Origin: an uncultured Clostridia bacterium
GTDB lineage: Bacteria; Bacillota; Clostridia; Oscillospirales; Ruminococcaceae
Reading direction: 5' to 3'
Assembly (NCBI GenBank): GCA_947625455.1
Contig: CANQOJ010000037.1
Coordinates: 1 to 15,085, forward strand
Length of the DNA: 15,085 nucleotides
In this document: positions 13,452-15,085 of the stretch, piece after piece
How positions within the stretch are numbered: the first letter of the stretch is position 1
How the letters are laid out: each line of letters opens with the position of its first letter
Program-made: the position numbers and the translations under genes
Notes under the pieces: model-generated
Databases searched by the model: none
Seen by the model: only the letters and a program-made list of their open reading frames with translations
What the model was told of the DNA's origin: nothing

Positions 13452-14291
13452 ATGTATAAAATTGTAAGAAAAAAGGTGCTTAATCCTACGGTAACGCTTA
13501 TGGATATTGAAGCGCCGCTTATTGCCAAAAAAGCAGAGCCCGGTCAGTTTATAATCCTGCGCGTAAACGAGGACGGCGAAAGAATACCGCTGACTGTCGC
13601 AGACTATGACCGCGAAAAGGGCACGGTAACCATTATATTCCAGATAGTAGGCGCAACCACCGAACTTTTAAACCACAAAAACGAGGGCGAATACATACAG
13701 GATTTTGTAGGTCCTCTCGGAAAAGCAACAGAAACCGAGGGGCTTAAAAAAGTTGCTGTTGTAGGCGGCGGCGTAGGGTGCGCTATCGCTTTCCCCGTTG
13801 CAAAGAAGCTTCATGAAAACGGCTGCGAGGTTCATTCGATTGTCGGCTTCAGAAACAAGGACCTTGTTATTCTTGAAGATGAATTTAAAAACGCATCGTC
13901 AGTGCTTAAAATAATGACCGACGACGGTTCTTACGGCACAAAAGGACTTGTTACAGACGCGCTGAAAGAACTTATCGACGCGGGCAACAAGTATGACGAG
14001 GTTATCGCGATAGGTCCTGTCATAATGATGAAGTTTGTGTGCAAGCTGACGAAAGAATACGGCATAAAGACCGTTGTTTCAATGAACCCCATTATGATAG
14101 ACGGTACGGGTATGTGCGGCGGCTGCAGGCTTACGGTCGGCGGAGAAACAAAGTTTGCGTGTGTGGACGGACCTGATTTTGACGGTCATCTCGTTGACTT
14201 TGACGAAGCGCTTGAAAGAGGTTCAATGTACCGCGAGTTTGAAAGCAAAAAGCGCGAAGAAGTCTGCAATCTCTTTAAGGAGGTAAAGTAA
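13452..14291 (+). CDS. nfnA: NADH-dependent ferredoxin:NADP+ oxidoreductase subunit A (NfnA; sulfide dehydrogenase/ferredoxin-NADP reductase type)
   Basis: This 279-residue cytoplasmic flavoprotein has an FAD domain with RIPLTVAD (44-51; the RxPLT motif), then a nucleotide-binding domain with VVGGGVGCA (103-111). A C-terminal iron-sulfur site follows, with D217, C222, C225 and C237 in DGTGMCGGC and FACVDG. The family's small subunit binds a [2Fe-2S] cluster through one Asp and three Cys, which fits these residues. It works with NfnB/GltA-like large subunits, encoded next with a 1-base gap. The pair bifurcates electrons: NADPH reduces NAD+ and ferredoxin, or the reverse. The large partner makes NfnA more likely than a dihydroorotate dehydrogenase electron-transfer subunit, which is the main look-alike. 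Confidence 0.88.
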   Translation: MYKIVRKKVLNPTVTLMDIEAPLIAKKAEPGQFIILRVNEDGERIPLTVADYDREKGTVTIIFQIVGATTELLNHKNEGEYIQDFVGPLGKATETEGLKKVAVVGGGVGCAIAFPVAKKLHENGCEVHSIVGFRNKDLVILEDEFKNASSVLKIMTDDGSYGTKGLVTDALKELIDAGNKYDEVIAIGPVIMMKFVCKLTKEYGIKTVVSMNPIMIDGTGMCGGCRLTVGGETKFACVDGPDFDGHLVDFDEALERGSMYREFESKKREEVCNLFKEVK

Positions 14292-14292
14292 A

Positions 14293-15085
14293 ATGCCGAA
14301 TATGAGTTTAAAGAAAAATGAAATGCCTACGCAGGACGCAAATGTCAGAAACAAGAATTTCAGCGAAGTTGCCTTGGGGTATACTGAAGAACAGGCTGTT
14401 GACGAAGCAAACCGCTGTCTTAACTGCAAGAACAAGCCCTGCGTTTCGGGCTGTCCCGTATCAATTGACATTCCCTCATTTATTGCCAAGATTCGCGAAA
14501 AGGATTTCGAGGGCGCATATGATATAATCTCAAAAAGCAGTTCTCTGCCCGCGGTATGCGGAAGAGTATGCCCGCAGGAAACGCAGTGCGAAAGCAAGTG
14601 CGTACGCGGTATAAAGGGCGAGCCTGTCGCAATAGGCAGACTTGAACGCTTTGTAGCGGACTATCACAACAAAAACTGCAAGGATATGCCGAAAGCACCC
14701 GAAAAGAACGGTCACAAGTGCGCTGTTATCGGCGCGGGACCTAGCGGTCTTACCTGCGCGGGAGACCTCGCTAAAATGGGGTATGACGTTACGGTATTTG
14801 AAGCGCTTCACCTTGCGGGAGGAGTTCTTGTTTACGGTATACCGGAGTTCAGACTTCCGAAAGCCATTGTCGCTCACGAAGTTGAAAATCTGAAAGCGCT
14901 CGGCGTTAAGATAGAAACAAACGTTGTGGTAGGAAAGACAATCGAAGTTGACGAGCTGTTTAACGAGGGCTATGAAGCAATTTTCATAGGCTCAGGCGCA
15001 GGTCTGCCGAGATTTATGAACATACCCGGCGAAAACCTCAAGGGCGTTTATTCGGCAAACGAATTTCTCACAAGAGTTAACCTTA
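14293..15085 (+). CDS. nfnB: NfnB / GltA-like FAD and [4Fe-4S] oxidoreductase subunit, 3' truncated by window
   Basis: This frame is open from the ATG at 14293 to the window end (264 residues seen; full proteins are about 460). AAGGAGG (14277-14283) gives a nine-base spacing and lies inside the end of nfnA. The N terminus has two cysteine groups, C42/C45/C50/C54 (CLNCKNKPCVSGC) and C89/C93/C99/C103, which bind [4Fe-4S] clusters in this family. The FAD-binding motif is VIGAGPSGL (145-153), and YGIPEFRLPK (181-190) is typical. Homologues are often annotated as NADPH-dependent glutamate synthase small chain. The nfnA partner directly upstream, and no glutamate synthase large chain in view, argue for the transhydrogenase role. 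What follows beyond 15085 is unknown. Confidence 0.9.
   Translation, partial: MPNMSLKKNEMPTQDANVRNKNFSEVALGYTEEQAVDEANRCLNCKNKPCVSGCPVSIDIPSFIAKIREKDFEGAYDIISKSSSLPAVCGRVCPQETQCESKCVRGIKGEPVAIGRLERFVADYHNKNCKDMPKAPEKNGHKCAVIGAGPSGLTCAGDLAKMGYDVTVFEALHLAGGVLVYGIPEFRLPKAIVAHEVENLKALGVKIETNVVVGKTIEVDELFNEGYEAIFIGSGAGLPRFMNIPGENLKGVYSANEFLTRVNL

Noticed and set aside
14223..14877. Overlapping minus-strand open frames across the nfnB region
   Set aside because: They run opposite to a clearly conserved nfnB/gltA-like frame with cluster cysteines and a FAD motif; the real gene is open to the window edge.

Overview
The window looks like chromosome of an anaerobic, Gram-positive-type Firmicute, most likely a gut-type member of the Clostridia. 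I infer this from the gene set and from the signals. The genes are YerC/YecD-type repressor, Hsp33, two lipobox lipoproteins with Ser-rich linkers, a heterodimeric multidrug ABC exporter, tandem HD-GYP, and an NfnAB-type transhydrogenase pair. The signals are strong AGGAGG ribosome sites and sigma-A-type promoters with 17-18 bp spacers. I cannot name a genus. Base composition looks even, and I see no phage, plasmid, transposase or CRISPR.

Layout. Positions 1-170 hold two minus-strand tRNA genes (Val then Asp) behind a perfect consensus promoter. Positions 254-2251 are a minus-strand operon: yerC-like regulator, SAM methyltransferase (GTG start, 4-base overlap), then hslO (Hsp33). Positions 2370-3503 encode a CAP-domain lipoprotein on the plus strand. 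A repeat-rich gap with a terminator follows, then a MATE efflux gene (3858-5189, +). A NagZ-like glycoside hydrolase family 3 lipoprotein (5379-6818, -) converges on it and is divergent from a tandem HD-GYP gene (7141-8343, +). The HD-GYP gene in turn converges on a three-gene minus-strand operon: marR regulator (12787), ABC half-transporter with a degenerate site, and ABC half-transporter with a canonical site (ending 8566). All three genes of that operon overlap by ATGA. From 13371 the plus strand carries nfnA and the start of nfnB (gltA-like), which runs off the window.

How the genes fit together. The MarR regulator probably controls its own two-subunit drug exporter; a consensus minus-strand promoter at 13268-13296 would transcribe it through a leader of about 470 nt. 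NfnA and NfnB together would exchange electrons between NADH, reduced ferredoxin and NADPH. The NagZ-like enzyme is placed to act on peptidoglycan outside the membrane, and the CAP protein is also displayed there. YerC, the methyltransferase and Hsp33 share a transcript, but a functional link between them is not evident.

Most unusual content. The gaps contain a modular set of large palindromic elements. Two ~187-bp copies (A) sit exactly between convergent gene pairs, and their stems show compensatory base changes. Three tandem 142-bp copies (B) fill the marR leader and even supply the apparent marR start codon. A and B share a core hairpin and a CAAAACAATCTAAAT-like motif but have unrelated outer arms. 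A third type (C, 3504-3655) has arms like B. A fourth, smaller type (D) lies next to promoters. No gene in the window accounts for their spread.
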